A stretch of 64,000 nucleotides of DNA from Paracamarosporium sp. OC-R06-R3 (GCA_019828545.1 JACVRA010000157.1:62001-126000), one strand, 5' to 3'. Positions 53,212 through 63,922 are shown, counted from the first letter of the stretch. Numbers and translations are program-made. Notes: generated by a model not told the origin, from the letters alone.

Positions 53212-53893
53212 ATGCCTGGGGGATTCCAATGGCGGAATGCGCTCGCCCGTTCGCTGAAGAGCGAGGGCTCCACGCTCAGATCTTGCTCGCCGTACCAGAG
53301 ACGAGCCTTCTCATCGCGCCCAACCAACTGTAGGACGAACGGGATGCACCGCCCAGGCATGTTCCAGATGCCGCGGGCGCCGCAACGGGGGCTCCAAAAC
53401 GCAATGCAGGCGTCTGCGCGAGAGAGGCGGAACTTCTCGTCGACGCCCGCCCCCCGGCACAACCACCTTGACCCGCCGAAGCCGGGCGAAGAGTACGTCG
53501 CAAGCTCCATACCGCAAGACAAAACCTCCAGCTGACGCGCGCAGACGCAAGATCACGTTCATCACGAAGGAAGGCGAGTCGCTCACGTTCGAGGTCGCAG
53601 ACGGCGATAATCTGCTGGACATCGCGCAGGACAACGACCTCGAGATGGAGGGCGCATGTGGCGGGTCCTGCGCGTGCTCCACGTGCCATGTTGTCGTGCG
53701 CGACGTCGACATGTACAATAAGATGGAGGAGCCCGACGACGACGAGAACGACATGTTGGATTTGGCGTTTGGCCTGCAGGAGACGAGTCGGCTGGGGTGC
53801 CAGGTGAAGATGAGCAAGGAGCTGGATGGGCTGGTTGTAACGCTGCCGAGTATGACGCGGAATCTGCAGGCGAGTGATTTTGAGAGCAAGTAG
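53212..53893 (+). CDS. yah1: Mitochondrial [2Fe-2S] ferredoxin (adrenodoxin/Yah1 type)
   Basis: Two exons, 53212-53492 and 53545-53893, giving 209 aa. The N-terminus is Arg/Ser-rich with no acidic stretch (PGGFQWRNALARSLKSEGST, ARERRNFSSTPAPRH), a mitochondrial leader. After the 52 bp intron (CTGAC branch) the ferredoxin domain reads RKITFITKEG, DGDNLLDIAQDNDLEMEG and the cluster loop ACGGSCACSTCH (C-x5-C-x2-C), with the fourth Cys in TSRLGCQV and the redox-partner acid patch KMEEPDDDENDMLDLAFG. Yah1 passes electrons for iron-sulphur cluster and haem A synthesis in the matrix and is essential in yeast. It ends MTRNLQASDFESK, as in fungal orthologues. Confidence 0.92.
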
Positions 53894-54178
53894 TGGGGGA
53901 GAGAGCGAAAGGAACGAAGGAAAAAAAAAAAGGAAGGACAGGTGAGAGCGAGGAGGAATGAACAAGTTAAAAAATGGTGTAGAGGAAGCTGGGGAATTTG
54001 TATTGGACCGGTTGGTTGGCGATGTTCTGTATATTATTACGCTGATATAGGGCAACTGGGTAGTCGAGCACGCGAGCGGCATATGTATTATATGGGACAT
54101 CATATACGGGCGTTACGCGACGTAGGGCATTAGATAGACGGCCGACGGGGCACGGTATTCAACCTCGCTCAAATGAAA
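53894..54178. other. Intergenic, between convergent genes
   Basis: 285 bp. An A-run (about 12 A) lies at 53921-53932 downstream of the ferredoxin. No coding signal. Confidence 0.45.
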
Positions 54179-55123
54179 CTATGTCTCTACGCTGCCCTCT
54201 TTCTGCTTTGTGCCGCCGGTAATCATGTCGAGGAAGCCTTGCTTGCTCAGTTCTTTGACCTGCTCTTCGCGCTTGCCTAGGCCTACTACACCCTTCTCGC
54301 GCGCCTCCCGCTCTGCCTGCTCGCCCTTCACTTGCGCGGCACGCACCGCGTTGAACAGCTTGATCACACCCTTCTGTGCCGTCCTGCGCAGCTCCTTCTC
54401 TTTCGCTGTGGTTGCTGCCGTGCTGATGCTCGGATCGTTCAGACCTAGCACATCCTTCACGCGGCCCTTCTCCTGCGCAGCCCTCTTCTCCGCTAGCAGT
54501 TGCTTGTTTGCTTTGTGTGTCAACTTTTGGTCGGTCAGCGTCTTGTTCGCTTCTTGTGCGGACTTCGATCGCGAAAGGATGGGCTCGGAGCGCTTCTGCG
54601 ACGTGAGTTTTGTGTTGAGGATCTTGGAAATGGATGTTGCAAAGGCTTCCGGGTCGTTTCGTTTCCGAACTTTGCGCGCAGGGTTGTTGGTAGACGTCTC
54701 TGATATCGACGTGTCGTCTGAGGCGTCTGAGTCGTCGGCATCGGATTCCTCTATGGAGACATCGTCCTCCTGCTCGAGATCGTCGTCATCGCCGCTGGAG
54801 GCCAAATCGTCGAATTCATCGCCCTCTTCTACTGGGGCTGGCACGGCCGTCTTCTTCAAGGCCGACTTTTTCGGAACAGGCACAACTCTCTCCTTGAGTG
54901 GCTGAGCATTGGCAGAGCCTTCCTCGGGCGCAAACTTGGGCGGCGGTTGTTCTGGCTTCTTGGCCTCTCGCGGTGCATCTCGTGCAGCGCCCTCGTCCTC
55001 GGATTCGTCCTCGCTGGAGCTGTGGTAGAACTTTTGGCGCTTGATCTTGGGTTTCTCCTTCTTGGGTACCTTCCCGCGCATGCGATCCTCGGTCCGTCTT
55101 CGCTTCAAACTTGTGTTTGGCAT
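54179..55123 (-). CDS. rrp15: Rrp15-like ribosomal RNA processing protein
   Basis: One exon, 314 aa from the ATG at 55123. A longer frame has an ATG at 55255, but the family starts near MPNTSLKRRRTEDRMRGKVP. The N-terminal half is disordered and acidic (FDDLASSGDDDDLEQEDDVS). The conserved Rrp15p domain follows: DPEAFATSISKILNTKLTSQ, RSEPILSRSKSAQEANKTL, EKELRRTAQKGVIKLFNAVR and SKQGFLDMITGG. Rrp15 is a nucleolar pre-60S factor needed for 27S pre-rRNA maturation. It is divergent from SRP54, with 210 bp between ATGs. Confidence 0.9.
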   Translation of the reverse strand: MPNTSLKRRRTEDRMRGKVPKKEKPKIKRQKFYHSSSEDESEDEGAARDAPREAKKPEQPPPKFAPEEGSANAQPLKERVVPVPKKSALKKTAVPAPVEEGDEFDDLASSGDDDDLEQEDDVSIEESDADDSDASDDTSISETSTNNPARKVRKRNDPEAFATSISKILNTKLTSQKRSEPILSRSKSAQEANKTLTDQKLTHKANKQLLAEKRAAQEKGRVKDVLGLNDPSISTAATTAKEKELRRTAQKGVIKLFNAVRAAQVKGEQAEREAREKGVVGLGKREEQVKELSKQGFLDMITGGTKQKEGSVET

Positions 55124-55333
55124 TGTGTGTGTGTGTGGAGCTGGTGGTGTGAAGCTCCGAGACTTGCGGTTGGAAAATAAATTTGGAGATCGGCGCTTTC
55201 CTCGCCGTCCGCCAAGCTCGCAAGCGGAAAGGACCACTCGCCCCGCACCTGCCATCTACGGTCCCCCACAGAAGTTCACCCTGCACGTCTCTCGTCACCC
55301 CCTACGCTCCAACAACACAGCACAACCGCCGCC
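55124..55333. promoter_or_regulatory. Bidirectional promoter, RRP15 / SRP54
   Basis: 210 bp between two housekeeping genes for translation-related processes. It holds a (GT)n run near 55122-55134. No TATA box is seen. Confidence 0.5.
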
Positions 55334-56980
55334 ATGGTGCTTCAAGATCTCGGGCGGCGCATCAATGCCGCCGTCTCGGACCTCACGAGGTCGCCCAACC
55401 TCGACGAGAAGGTGCGCGCATCCACCCAAGGAAAGTGGCACCGTGGCTAACCCTCGCAGGCCTTCGACGCCATGGTCAAGGAGATCTCAAACGCCCTTGT
55501 AGAAGCCGACGTAAACGTGAAGCTTGTGATGAGCCTCCGGAACTCGATCAAGCGCTCAGTCGACTTCAAGCATCTCTCGCCGGGCGTGAACAAGAAGCGC
55601 ATCATTCAAAAAGCCGTGTACGACGAACTGGTCAAGCTCGTCGACCCCCACGCCGAACCATTCAAGCCGCGAAAAGGAAAGCCGAACGTCATCATGTTTG
55701 TCGGTCTGCAGGGTTCGGGTAAAACGACATCTTGTACCAAGCTGGCGCGGTGGTATTCTGCGCGCGGCTTCAAGGCGTGTCTTGTGTGCGCCGATACCTT
55801 CCGTGCTGGTGCGTTTGACCAACTGAAGCAAAACGCGACGCGGGCAAAGATCCCGTACTTTGGAAGTCATACGCAGACGGACCCCGTGGCTGTGGCTAAA
55901 GAAGGTGTCGACAAGTTCAAGAAGGAGCGCTTCGAGATCATCATCGTCGATACGTCCGGTCGGCATAGGCAAGAGAAGGACCTCTTTGACGAGATGATGC
56001 AAATCCAGGACGCGGTGCAACCTGACCAGACTATCATGGTTCTCGACTCGACAATCGGTCAAGCAGCGGAAGCACAGTCACGGGCATTCAAAGAGGCGGC
56101 AGATTTTGGAGCTATCATTCTTACAAAGACAGATGGTGCAGCAGCAGGAGGTGGTGCCATCTCAGCCGTCGCAGCGACACACACACCCATCGTATTCCTG
56201 GGTACTGGAGAGCACATGCTCGATCTCGAGCGCTTCAGCCCCGAACCCTTCGTCTCAAAACTGCTTGGCATGGGCGACATTGGTGGACTCGTCGAACACG
56301 TCCAATCGCTCAAGCTTGATCAAAAGGACACGATGAAGCACATTACCCAAGGCATCTTCACTATCAAAGATCTTCGGGACCAACTCTCCAACATCATGAA
56401 GATGGGACCTCTCTCGAAAATGGCGGGCATGATTCCAGGGCTGAGCAATATGATGTCTGGTATGGACGATGAGGAGGGCAGCGTGAAGTTGAAGCGCATG
56501 ATCTACATCTGCGACAGCATGAATGAGAAGGAGCTTGATTCTGACGGGAAGATGTTCATCGACCAGCCGGAACGTATTACACGCATAGCCCGTGGCTCAG
56601 GGACCTCCGTCCGCGAAGTAGAAGAACTTCTCACTCAGCACAAGATGATGGCTGGCATGGCCAAGCGGGTAGGTGGCGGATTGAAAGCCCAACAGAAAGT
56701 ACAGGGTGCAATGGGCGGAGGAAACAAGGCACAGCAAATGGCTGCTATGCAGAAACGGCTTGCCAGTATGGGAGGAGGGGGAGCAGGTGGCATGCCCGAT
56801 CTCATGAAAATGTTCAGCGGTGGTGGGCGAGGCGGAGGGATGCCTGGGATGCCCGACATGTCGGCGCTTGGGGGCATGGATATGCAAAAGATGATGCAGA
56901 TGTTTGGAGGAGGGGGCGGCATGCCTGGTATGCCTGGTATGCCTGGTATGCCTCCGGGTGGTGGCAGAGGAAGACGGTAG
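55334..56980 (+). CDS. srp54: Signal recognition particle 54 kDa subunit
   Basis: Two exons, 55334-55411 and 55460-56980, giving 532 aa. The N domain opens [20 protein letters not shown]. The G domain shows [20 protein letters not shown] (G1), [37 protein letters not shown] (G3) and [20 protein letters not shown] (G4). The M domain is [19 protein letters not shown] ... [19 protein letters not shown]. It ends in a Met-rich, Gly-rich tail ([12 protein letters not shown], then MPG repeats). SRP54 binds signal sequences and 7S RNA and works with the SRP receptor in GTP-dependent ER targeting. The intron position just after the N-terminal helix is usual for fungi. Confidence 0.95.
56919..56957 (+). 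repeat. GGTATGCCT repeat coding for (GMP)n at the SRP54 C-terminus
   Basis: Four consecutive 9 bp units (GGCATGCCT, then three GGTATGCCT) within the Met/Gly-rich tail. Repeat number may vary; the tail is part of the hydrophobic Met-rich region of SRP54 or an unstructured extension. Confidence 0.7.
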
Positions 56981-57757
56981 TTCTAGGGTATCGACATCGG
57001 CGAGAGGACATTTTGTTTATATGCATAGCCACGGCGTTCGGGTCGTTCGCTCGGCATGGGTGTCAATGTGAGTCTTCGATATCAGGAGAGCAAGTCTTAT
57101 CAAGCTTGGATGGACATCCAATACAGGGCATTGTGAGCGTCATATACTATGCTGAATGCTTACGCGGTACGCAAGGTCGACAGTGCTAATCATATAGAAG
57201 CGATCCACCCCACTCGTCGTAATTGCAACAATTTTGAATTTCTCACTCCCGGAAACGCTTTGCTATCTCTTCCGCGTCTAATCATTCGTTCGCCAGAAGA
57301 TAATGAACATAGCCGCCGATACGCTCGCTAACAACGAATGCTAGTTGTTTGGGCAACCCGCATTCCTCCCGCAAGAATGCGCAGGACGCAAGAGACACGC
57401 AATTACACCTTCATTCCAGCATGGTAACATGATAACAACGTCCCTATTCACCCACTTGCTGGACTCGTCGACTCGCCCGCACGTTCAGAAAAGCTAATTC
57501 CCCCTGCCAACGCGAATGTTGTGGTCCCGGGAATTCCAAACAATGTGTCGCGGTATATCTAGGGAGCACACGGTATCGAACATGTCTAGGCCATCCTTCC
57601 ATCTATTCGTCTTTTCTTATCCCAGCCTATCCTGTCACTCTTTTCTGTGTCTCACGGCCACACACACGCTCCTTAGGCAAGGCCGTACTGTCTCTCCTTA
57701 CCCACCTTCCCGTCCCTCCTTCCTCCTTCTGTCTTTCCCTACTACTACCGGCCCAGC
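56981..57757. other. Intergenic, 0.8 kb
   Basis: 3' flank of SRP54 and promoter of the repeat-rich secreted protein. The last 180 bp are strongly pyrimidine-rich (CTTTCC/CCTCC runs), typical of highly expressed fungal genes. No coding signal. Confidence 0.5.
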
Positions 57758-60700
57758 ATGAGGGCCCTCGCGATCGGTGCGCTCCTCAACGCTGCACGCG
57801 CTCGCGCGCAGCTCGAAACCCCCGCGCCGCTCATCACGCCTGGCGGCGGCGAGGGGGTGAGCATAGCGGCTGCTACGCTTCAAGGCTCCGTCGTGGATGT
57901 TTCTCTCGACAACGGGAATACGCTGCCTACGGGGGCAGCGTTTACGCCGCCTACACTAGTGGAGGTCTCAGGCGTGGATAACCTTCTAGCGTTACCGTCG
58001 CCGAGTGTGGGACTTTTTGATGCGGTTCAGCCGCTGCTTGGGGGGTTACTGCCCAGCACGGGGGGACTAGGGCTTGGGGGATTGCTGCCGAGTGTTGGGC
58101 TGCCGGCACTGTCGGTCTCGCTGCCGGTGATCTCGCTGCCGCCGGTTCCGCTGCCGTCGATTTCGCTTCCGCTGGGGGCATTGCCATCAATCTCACTTCC
58201 CCGTCCTCTACTTGGTGGGCTACAGCCAATTGTTTCACCCCTGCTCGGTCCGTTCCTAGCTCCTGACGCCGTCATTCCACCAGGTACCAACGACATTGTG
58301 CTACCAACCTTAACCTCTAGCATTGCGAGCACCGCGGTGGGTCCCGCCCTCAGCGGTCTCCTCTCAACTAGCACCGCACTGAGCGGCGTCCGCTTCGGTT
58401 CTTCTATCAGTCCTGTCACACGATCACTCCTGGGCGGCATTGGCAGCTTTCCCGTGCCGTCCTCCACACTTCGAGTCCTAGGTGGCCTCACCTTACCGTC
58501 TCTACGACTCCCATCTGTTCTTCTGCCTGGCCCGAGCCTGGGAGCTTTGCTTAATCCTACGCTTCCGTCTAACACGCCTGTGGCTAAAGCGAACGGCGGG
58601 TTCTTGGGACTGAGTATTGACGAGGGAGACCCTCAGCCACCGGCACCCGAGGAGTCAGTGAATACAACGCCTACGGGTGACGATGCAGGAATCACCTCTC
58701 AGGATCCCCCAGTGGACAATATTATCCCAGGATCGGATATCGACCCTGGGTTTGGCGTTGATCCCGCAGACTTCGAGGGCTCGGATCCTGTTCCTGCGAC
58801 GCTGGTACCTGCTCTTGCTACGGCGGACCCTCTTCTTGCTTTGCCAGATGATCTCCTTGCATTCCCAACCCAAATTCTCGACCCCTTGTTGGGACTTCCT
58901 ACTCCGGACCTGGGTGGAATACTTGACCCCGTACTGTTCCCGAACCCGGATGAAGGCGTTCCAGTAGCAGCCCCGGGCAGTGTTCCCACCGATGGTCTGC
59001 TCGACCCGAATCTTATCAACGACGTGCTGTTCCCAACTCCTGATGCTGATAGCCAGCTTGTGTCCTTCCCGGGTCCCGGGACCCCTTCTGCCACCTCCCC
59101 TGCTGAAGCGCAAGATGTTGGAGAGGGACCACCGGATACTGCCGGTGATCCAAGTACGCCGCCAGCCAGCGACAACGCTGGCGAGGAGTCGCCTGCTGCC
59201 GGTGACGCCCCTACTACCGGTGACGCCCCTACTACCGGTGACGCCCCTGCTGCCGGTGACGCCCCTGCTGCCGGTGACGCCCCTGCTGCTGGTGACGCCC
59301 CTGCTGCCGGTGACGCCCCTGCTGCCGGTGGTGACCCAAATACGCCGCCAACCAACGACAACGCTGGTGAGGCCCCTGCTACTGATGAGCCAACTACGCC
59401 ACCAGCCACCGACAACGCTGGCGAGGGGTCGCCTGCTGCAGCCGAGCCACCTGCTCCCGATGAGTCCCCAAGTTCTTCACTGCCCGTCTCAGGGAGTGAA
59501 CCATCTCCAATTGCATCACCTTTCAACCTTGCGTTTCCACAAGATGAACCCGGTGTTGGGGGAGGTGTTGCGGGGTTCACTACGCCATCTGCGACGCGTA
59601 GCAGTACACTTACAAGGAGCACGACACGTACGAGGACACGCACGAGGACACCTAGGACTACGCGCACCAGGACACGCACTAGATCGCATTACCCCACCCA
59701 AACGCCTCGTGTCCAACCTTTCCCTTTTCCTTGGGACGGAGGTTTCCCGTATTCTGGTAAGGATTATCCTGGCTACCAAAACGGCCCTTATGGGCTGAAT
59801 AAGGGTAAAGATCATGGGTGGCCATCCTATGGCTCCCCCGGATCAAGCTACGACGACCCCAGCGAGTATGACGGACAAGACTTTGGCAACGGTCCCTACG
59901 CCCCGAGCTCTCATTCTGAAGAAGAATGCCCGAGCTGGTGTCTCGAGGAGGGCGAGTCGAGCGGTGGAGAGTCCTGGGGAGACAGCTCTGGAACGTCGGA
60001 CTCGAAGAAGCAGAAGAAGAAGAAGAAGAAGACTAGCAAGGCTGCTCATCGTGTTGCTGTCTCTGTTGACGACAACGTGGTTTACGACTCGAACTATCCG
60101 CGTGATGTTAAGGCCGAGTCTATCCCGTCTTCCGGCGGTTTCCAGACTTTCACCTGGCCGTCGAAGAATGGTGGTGAGTCGAGCGGCTCGGGTGGTAAAG
60201 GGCAAGAGAGTAGTACATCGCACGGCTCAGGTGGAAAAGGGCAGCAGGGTAGCCACAGCCAAGGCGGTCACTCACAGGCTCATAGGAACATCACAGAGAA
60301 TTCGTCCGCTTCTGAATCTGGACAAAGCGGTCATTCATCCACTTCTGGACAAGGACAGGGCAGCCACTCATCCGCTTCTCAGCATGAACAGAACGGACAC
60401 GCCGGTAACAAGGAGTCTGACAACCTCCCTTCGTGGCTCAGCGAAGTGCACAAACCCAAGGAGACGTCATCGTGGAGCAGTGGAACTACCCGCCCAAAGG
60501 GCAAAAAAGCTAAGGGCAAGTGCCCCAAGAGCTGCAACAAGAAGAAATACGGGGGCTCTGGTGGTAAACCCTTCAGCGCATCGTACAGCAAGTTTTCAAG
60601 TGAACCGACCGGTAAGCCTTCAAGCAGTTTCGATGCGAAATTTCCCAGCGAGTCGGGTGGCAAGTTTTCGAGTGAATCCAGCGGCAAGCCTCCCAGCGAG

Positions 60701-61312
60701 TCGGGTGGCAATGCTCCAAGCGAATTGAAGGGTCCGGCTCCAAGTGAATTGAAGAGCCAAGCTCCGAGTGAATCAAGCGGCAAACCTTCCAGCGAGTCTC
60801 CAGGTCAAGCCCCCAGTGGACCTAGCGAGAAAGGTCCTAGCGAATTTGCCGCTGCGGAAGAAGAGTCATCCAGCACCGCGAAGGCTGCATTTGCTGCGCC
60901 CACAACCTTCGTAACAGTCGTATCAAGCGACAGCAGCGCTTCCACAAAGGAGGCACCCTTCGAGGCTGAGTCCACAGGCGAGCCTATCTTCCCTAAGAAC
61001 GGTGAAAGCCCAAGCAGTACCTTCACCGGGTCCACGCTCGCCGATGTCTGCCCCAAGCAATGCAATCCGTTCAACCCCTCAGAGAACCTCTGCGACACCC
61101 AGACTACGGGCTGCACTACCGCCGGCGGAAGCAAATACTACTGTGCGTGCCGCGCAGGCTTCAAGATAAGCGGCTCAGCGGACAAGGACTTCAGCCAGCA
61201 GTTCAAGGTCCCCAACCAACCTTACGTGTACACCTGGCCCGGCGGGAAGTGCGACACGCCGTGCGCAGACGCGTTGTGCAATGAGGTTTCTGTGAGGTCG
61301 CAGTGTGTGTAG
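57758..61312 (+). CDS. Large repeat-rich secreted protein with Cys-rich C-terminus (cell-surface/adhesin-like)
   Basis: One exon, 1,184 aa. The start MRALAIGALLNAARARAQ is a plausible signal peptide. In order: Leu/Pro-rich low-complexity (LPALSVSLPVISLPPVPLPS) to about residue 350; Asp/Pro stretch; (GDAPAA)n repeats near 480-525 with TPPATDNAGEG-type 17-residue repeats around them; a Thr/Arg run (TRTRTRTPRTTRTRTRTRSH) near 630; Gly/Ser/Tyr segment; CPSWCLEEGE and a Lys run (KKQKKKKKKTSK); Ser/Gly/His-rich part; CPKSCNKKKYGG; (PSESSGK)-type repeats near 950-1030; and a tail with ten Cys, from DVCPKQCNPFNPSENLCD to PGGKCDTPCADALCNEV. I see no GPI signal. The Cys pairs CPxxC recur three times. 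It is probably wall- or matrix-associated; function unknown. Confidence 0.78.
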   Translation: MRALAIGALLNAARARAQLETPAPLITPGGGEGVSIAAATLQGSVVDVSLDNGNTLPTGAAFTPPTLVEVSGVDNLLALPSPSVGLFDAVQPLLGGLLPSTGGLGLGGLLPSVGLPALSVSLPVISLPPVPLPSISLPLGALPSISLPRPLLGGLQPIVSPLLGPFLAPDAVIPPGTNDIVLPTLTSSIASTAVGPALSGLLSTSTALSGVRFGSSISPVTRSLLGGIGSFPVPSSTLRVLGGLTLPSLRLPSVLLPGPSLGALLNPTLPSNTPVAKANGGFLGLSIDEGDPQPPAPEESVNTTPTGDDAGITSQDPPVDNIIPGSDIDPGFGVDPADFEGSDPVPATLVPALATADPLLALPDDLLAFPTQILDPLLGLPTPDLGGILDPVLFPNPDEGVPVAAPGSVPTDGLLDPNLINDVLFPTPDADSQLVSFPGPGTPSATSPAEAQDVGEGPPDTAGDPSTPPASDNAGEESPAAGDAPTTGDAPTTGDAPAAGDAPAAGDAPAAGDAPAAGDAPAAGGDPNTPPTNDNAGEAPATDEPTTPPATDNAGEGSPAAAEPPAPDESPSSSLPVSGSEPSPIASPFNLAFPQDEPGVGGGVAGFTTPSATRSSTLTRSTTRTRTRTRTPRTTRTRTRTRSHYPTQTPRVQPFPFPWDGGFPYSGKDYPGYQNGPYGLNKGKDHGWPSYGSPGSSYDDPSEYDGQDFGNGPYAPSSHSEEECPSWCLEEGESSGGESWGDSSGTSDSKKQKKKKKKTSKAAHRVAVSVDDNVVYDSNYPRDVKAESIPSSGGFQTFTWPSKNGGESSGSGGKGQESSTSHGSGGKGQQGSHSQGGHSQAHRNITENSSASESGQSGHSSTSGQGQGSHSSASQHEQNGHAGNKESDNLPSWLSEVHKPKETSSWSSGTTRPKGKKAKGKCPKSCNKKKYGGSGGKPFSASYSKFSSEPTGKPSSSFDAKFPSESGGKFSSESSGKPPSESGGNAPSELKGPAPSELKSQAPSESSGKPSSESPGQAPSGPSEKGPSEFAAAEEESSSTAKAAFAAPTTFVTVVSSDSSASTKEAPFEAESTGEPIFPKNGESPSSTFTGSTLADVCPKQCNPFNPSENLCDTQTTGCTTAGGSKYYCACRAGFKISGSADKDFSQQFKVPNQPYVYTWPGGKCDTPCADALCNEVSVRSQCV
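59191..59332 (+). repeat. 18 bp coding minisatellite (GDAPxx)n
   Basis: Seven to eight units of GGTGACGCCCCTRCTRCC coding GDAP(T/A)(T/A) hexapeptides, flanked by three longer related repeats carrying NDNAGE/TDNAGE. Near-identity at the DNA level implies recent expansion. Confidence 0.9.
60590..60850 (+). repeat. Coding PSESSGK / PSELKG degenerate repeats
   Basis: About a dozen 7-8-residue units (for example SSEPTGKP, SSESSGKP, PSESGGNA, PSELKGPA, PSGPSEKG) in the secreted protein, just before its Cys-rich tail. They are more diverged than the GDAP array, so older. Confidence 0.75.
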
Positions 61313-61815
61313 GGGTTGTTTAGCGTGATGAACGAGTAGAGGTCGCTGAGGAAGAGAGCGTGGGAAAATCATGAAAATGTTTACTTAATACTGTAATGTG
61401 TTTGATATTGCGTGGGTGGCATTTGCTAGGCGTGTAGGGCATGGGATGTAATATCTGGCTTCGAATATGAATATTTTTCTTTTAGTTACTGATGCGCTTT
61501 CTTTGGGTAGTTACAGATTGGTTTTGCGCTGCGAAGCTAGAAGTGGGTGTCGTCCATGTAGGCTGATTAATTTATCGCGGTTGTTTGTTGAGGATTGGGT
61601 GTTCTTCATCTGGTGTGTACCTGGTTGTACTGACTGCGCCTGAGTGTTACAATGGTGTGATTAATCTTACCACAGTTTTACAGTAAACCATTGCTATCCA
61701 TTATAAATCTGACAACTATTCTAACATGTCTGCGCATCTTAATCTGAAGACAATTTTCTGATGTATTAGCCTTTATAATCTTAGCCGTAATAATAATTGA
61801 TATTTGGTTTCCTTG
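61313..61815. other. Intergenic, between convergent genes
   Basis: 503 bp, AT-rich. Nothing distinctive seen. Confidence 0.45.
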
Positions 61816-63572
61816 TTAGGCTTCCTTACTCTCGCTCTTGTGTTGTTTAACTAAAATGTTCTCCTGTATACCACACAAGATCTCCACACCGTCTAGGCCA
61901 TGCAGGACGCCCTTGTACGTGCGGTAACCATATACAAACCAAAGCACTGCAGGGGCAATGATACCAAAGCCAAGAACTAGACACGCATAATTCATGTTGA
62001 CTGCTGTGACTGGCAGGTAGACCGGGAAACACAGGAAGATCGTTAGATAAGCACACCAGAGCAGAGCAACGACTGAAATAGCGTAGCTGTAACGACCGAG
62101 CGAAAAGCTTCCTCGTTGCAAACCGGATTGTTCTATGCCCCATATGACATTCACAAGAATCGGCATTGCGTATGACACGATGTAACAGACCGTGGTGCCG
62201 GAAGCGAGACCATAGAACGCTGTGGCATTGCCGATGTAAATGCACGCAAGCCCGCACATGCAAGCCCAGGTGAAAACGATTGCGTTCAGAGGAGTCTGCC
62301 ATGTCTTGTTGACCGATGCGAGAAATTGTGGCATTCCCCCCTCTCTAGCGAATGACATGATGATTCTCGACGTTGCAGAGACACATGCAGACCCTGCGAT
62401 GGTGAAGCTGATGATTGGGAAGAATATGGTTATGCCAACCGTCATGGCTTGATCGCCTCCTGAGGTATTATATATGAGTTGAACAAGTGGGCTGATCGTT
62501 CCGACTGGACCTGAAAGAACTCCAGCAATGTTGGTGATGCAGAACATGAGTGCGATTACCCACGGAAATGTCAAAATTCCTGTTATAGCAACAGATCCCC
62601 ACACTTTAGGATAAGTCAGCCTCTTGATGGTCTCAAAACACTCTGTTCAACATACTGGTTCTTGGAAGATCTCTAGATGCGTTCTGCATTTCTTCCGCCA
62701 TGTGAGTACTCGAATCCCAGCCGACAAACCCAAGGGCTGCAGCTAATAGACCAATCGACCATGAAACCTGTTTATGTCACCTTCGCCGCTTTTCAGAAGT
62801 TCTGATTAGACTCACGCCAGAATTGTCCCAACCAGATAAATTCGTGTGGTCTGTGAACACGAATTTGGCTGTATTCTTGGGATGAACATGAACGAGCAGA
62901 AAGATGATGGTGGCAAAATAGCCAACAACGTGGGACGCCATAGCCAAAAACGTCAGACGATGAAGGAATTTGATCCCGAACGCCGAGATGGTCGAGAACA
63001 GCGAAATTTGTGCAATAAGGATCTGCCGATGGTCAGCTTTGCCCGTAACTAAACGATATCGATCCACAACCGACCAAGCTGGTATGCCATCTCTGGTAAT
63101 GATACTCTGGATGAAATAGAATTGCGTAGGCTTGAAGCTGCATGGCAATAGCAAACATGCCAGACACAGATGAAGTCATCCATGCCCACATCGTCATCCA
63201 GCCAGCGAACCAAGAGAAGATTCTTCGGTACTTGGGGGGCGACAGATGTGCAACATAGTGATATTGCCCTCCGGCTGATGGAATCATGCTCGACATCTCG
63301 CTGAGGCAAAGAGCGATGAGCAAAGCGCCGAATGCCGCCACTAGAAATCCCCAGACCATGCTTGAAGACCCTCCGGATGTCAGTGCTTGAGCCATGGTGG
63401 AGCATAATGCTTCCCATGTTACGCTCGTGCAGAAGCACATGAATCCAAGAGACCAGATGTTGAAGTTGCGCTTCAGCTCCGGCTGAATACCAAATGAGGC
63501 GAGTTGAGCATCGTCGACGTTGATAGGGGCGTCTATGGCCGGTTCCGATGTGTGCTTGATGGTGTCATTCAT
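61816..63572 (-). CDS. APC-superfamily permease (choline/GABA/amino-acid type) 2
   Basis: Four exons: 63572-63075, 63022-62816, 62767-62656 and 62603-61816, giving 534 aa. The ATG at 63572 replaces a GTG-led frame. Marks are DDAQLASFGIQPELKRNFNI before helix 1, EMSSMIPSAGGQYHYVAHLS (helix 2-3), FSWFAGWMTMWAWMTSSVSG, VGWDSSTHMAEEMQNASRDL between helices 6 and 7, ATSRIIMSFAREGGMPQFLA and QRGSFSLGRYSYAISVVALL near the C-terminus. Twelve helices can be counted. It belongs to the same broad group as permease 1 but is not a close copy. Substrate: an amino acid, GABA or choline-like amine. Confidence 0.86.
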
Positions 63573-63810
63573 GATCGAATTGTGATATTCTCTGGTTTGC
63601 GGTGGACCAGAATATGGCAAGTCCACTCAACTGTTGTGCATTTTGTATTGGGTCAATCAAGTGCTTGTAGTTCCAAAATCATAAGCAACTCCAATCAGGC
63701 ACATAGAATAGTGGACACATGCTATCTTCCATGAAACACATTCCGGAAATGCTGATTCGGTCCCCTGTTTGATAGAAGGGGCGGAATAAAACACGACAGG
63801 TTCACACAAT

Positions 63811-63920
63811 GTGGGGTAAATTCCTGCACCGGATAAATTCTTCCCAACTAGCGATTGGAGTAGCTGGTCCAACGCGAAAGGCTGGTACAGGGTGGGGCGA
63901 ACCCTGCATCGGATTAATTC
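63811..63920. repeat. Two imperfect copies of a 30 bp element, 81 bp apart
   Basis: GTGGGGTAAATTCCTGCACC + GGATAAATTC and GTGGGGCGAACCCTGCATC + GGATTAATTC agree at most positions with one gap. They lie about 240-350 bp upstream of the permease 2 ATG. Confidence 0.6.
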
Positions 63921-63922
63921 CG
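63910..63922. promoter_or_regulatory. CGG-N7-CCG inverted pair, candidate Zn2Cys6 site
   Basis: Reads CGGATTAATTCCG, with an ATTAAT palindromic centre, about 340 bp upstream of the permease 2 ATG. It has the same N7 spacing as the site at 35566 in front of the aldolase. Confidence 0.45.

Noticed and set aside
59191..59332. CRISPR-like array
   Set aside because: The repeats are contiguous, in frame, without spacers, and in a eukaryotic coding exon.
58699..59679. 326-codon minus-strand ORF with GASPAAG repeats
   Set aside because: It is the antisense reading of the coding minisatellite in the secreted protein; no start context or family.
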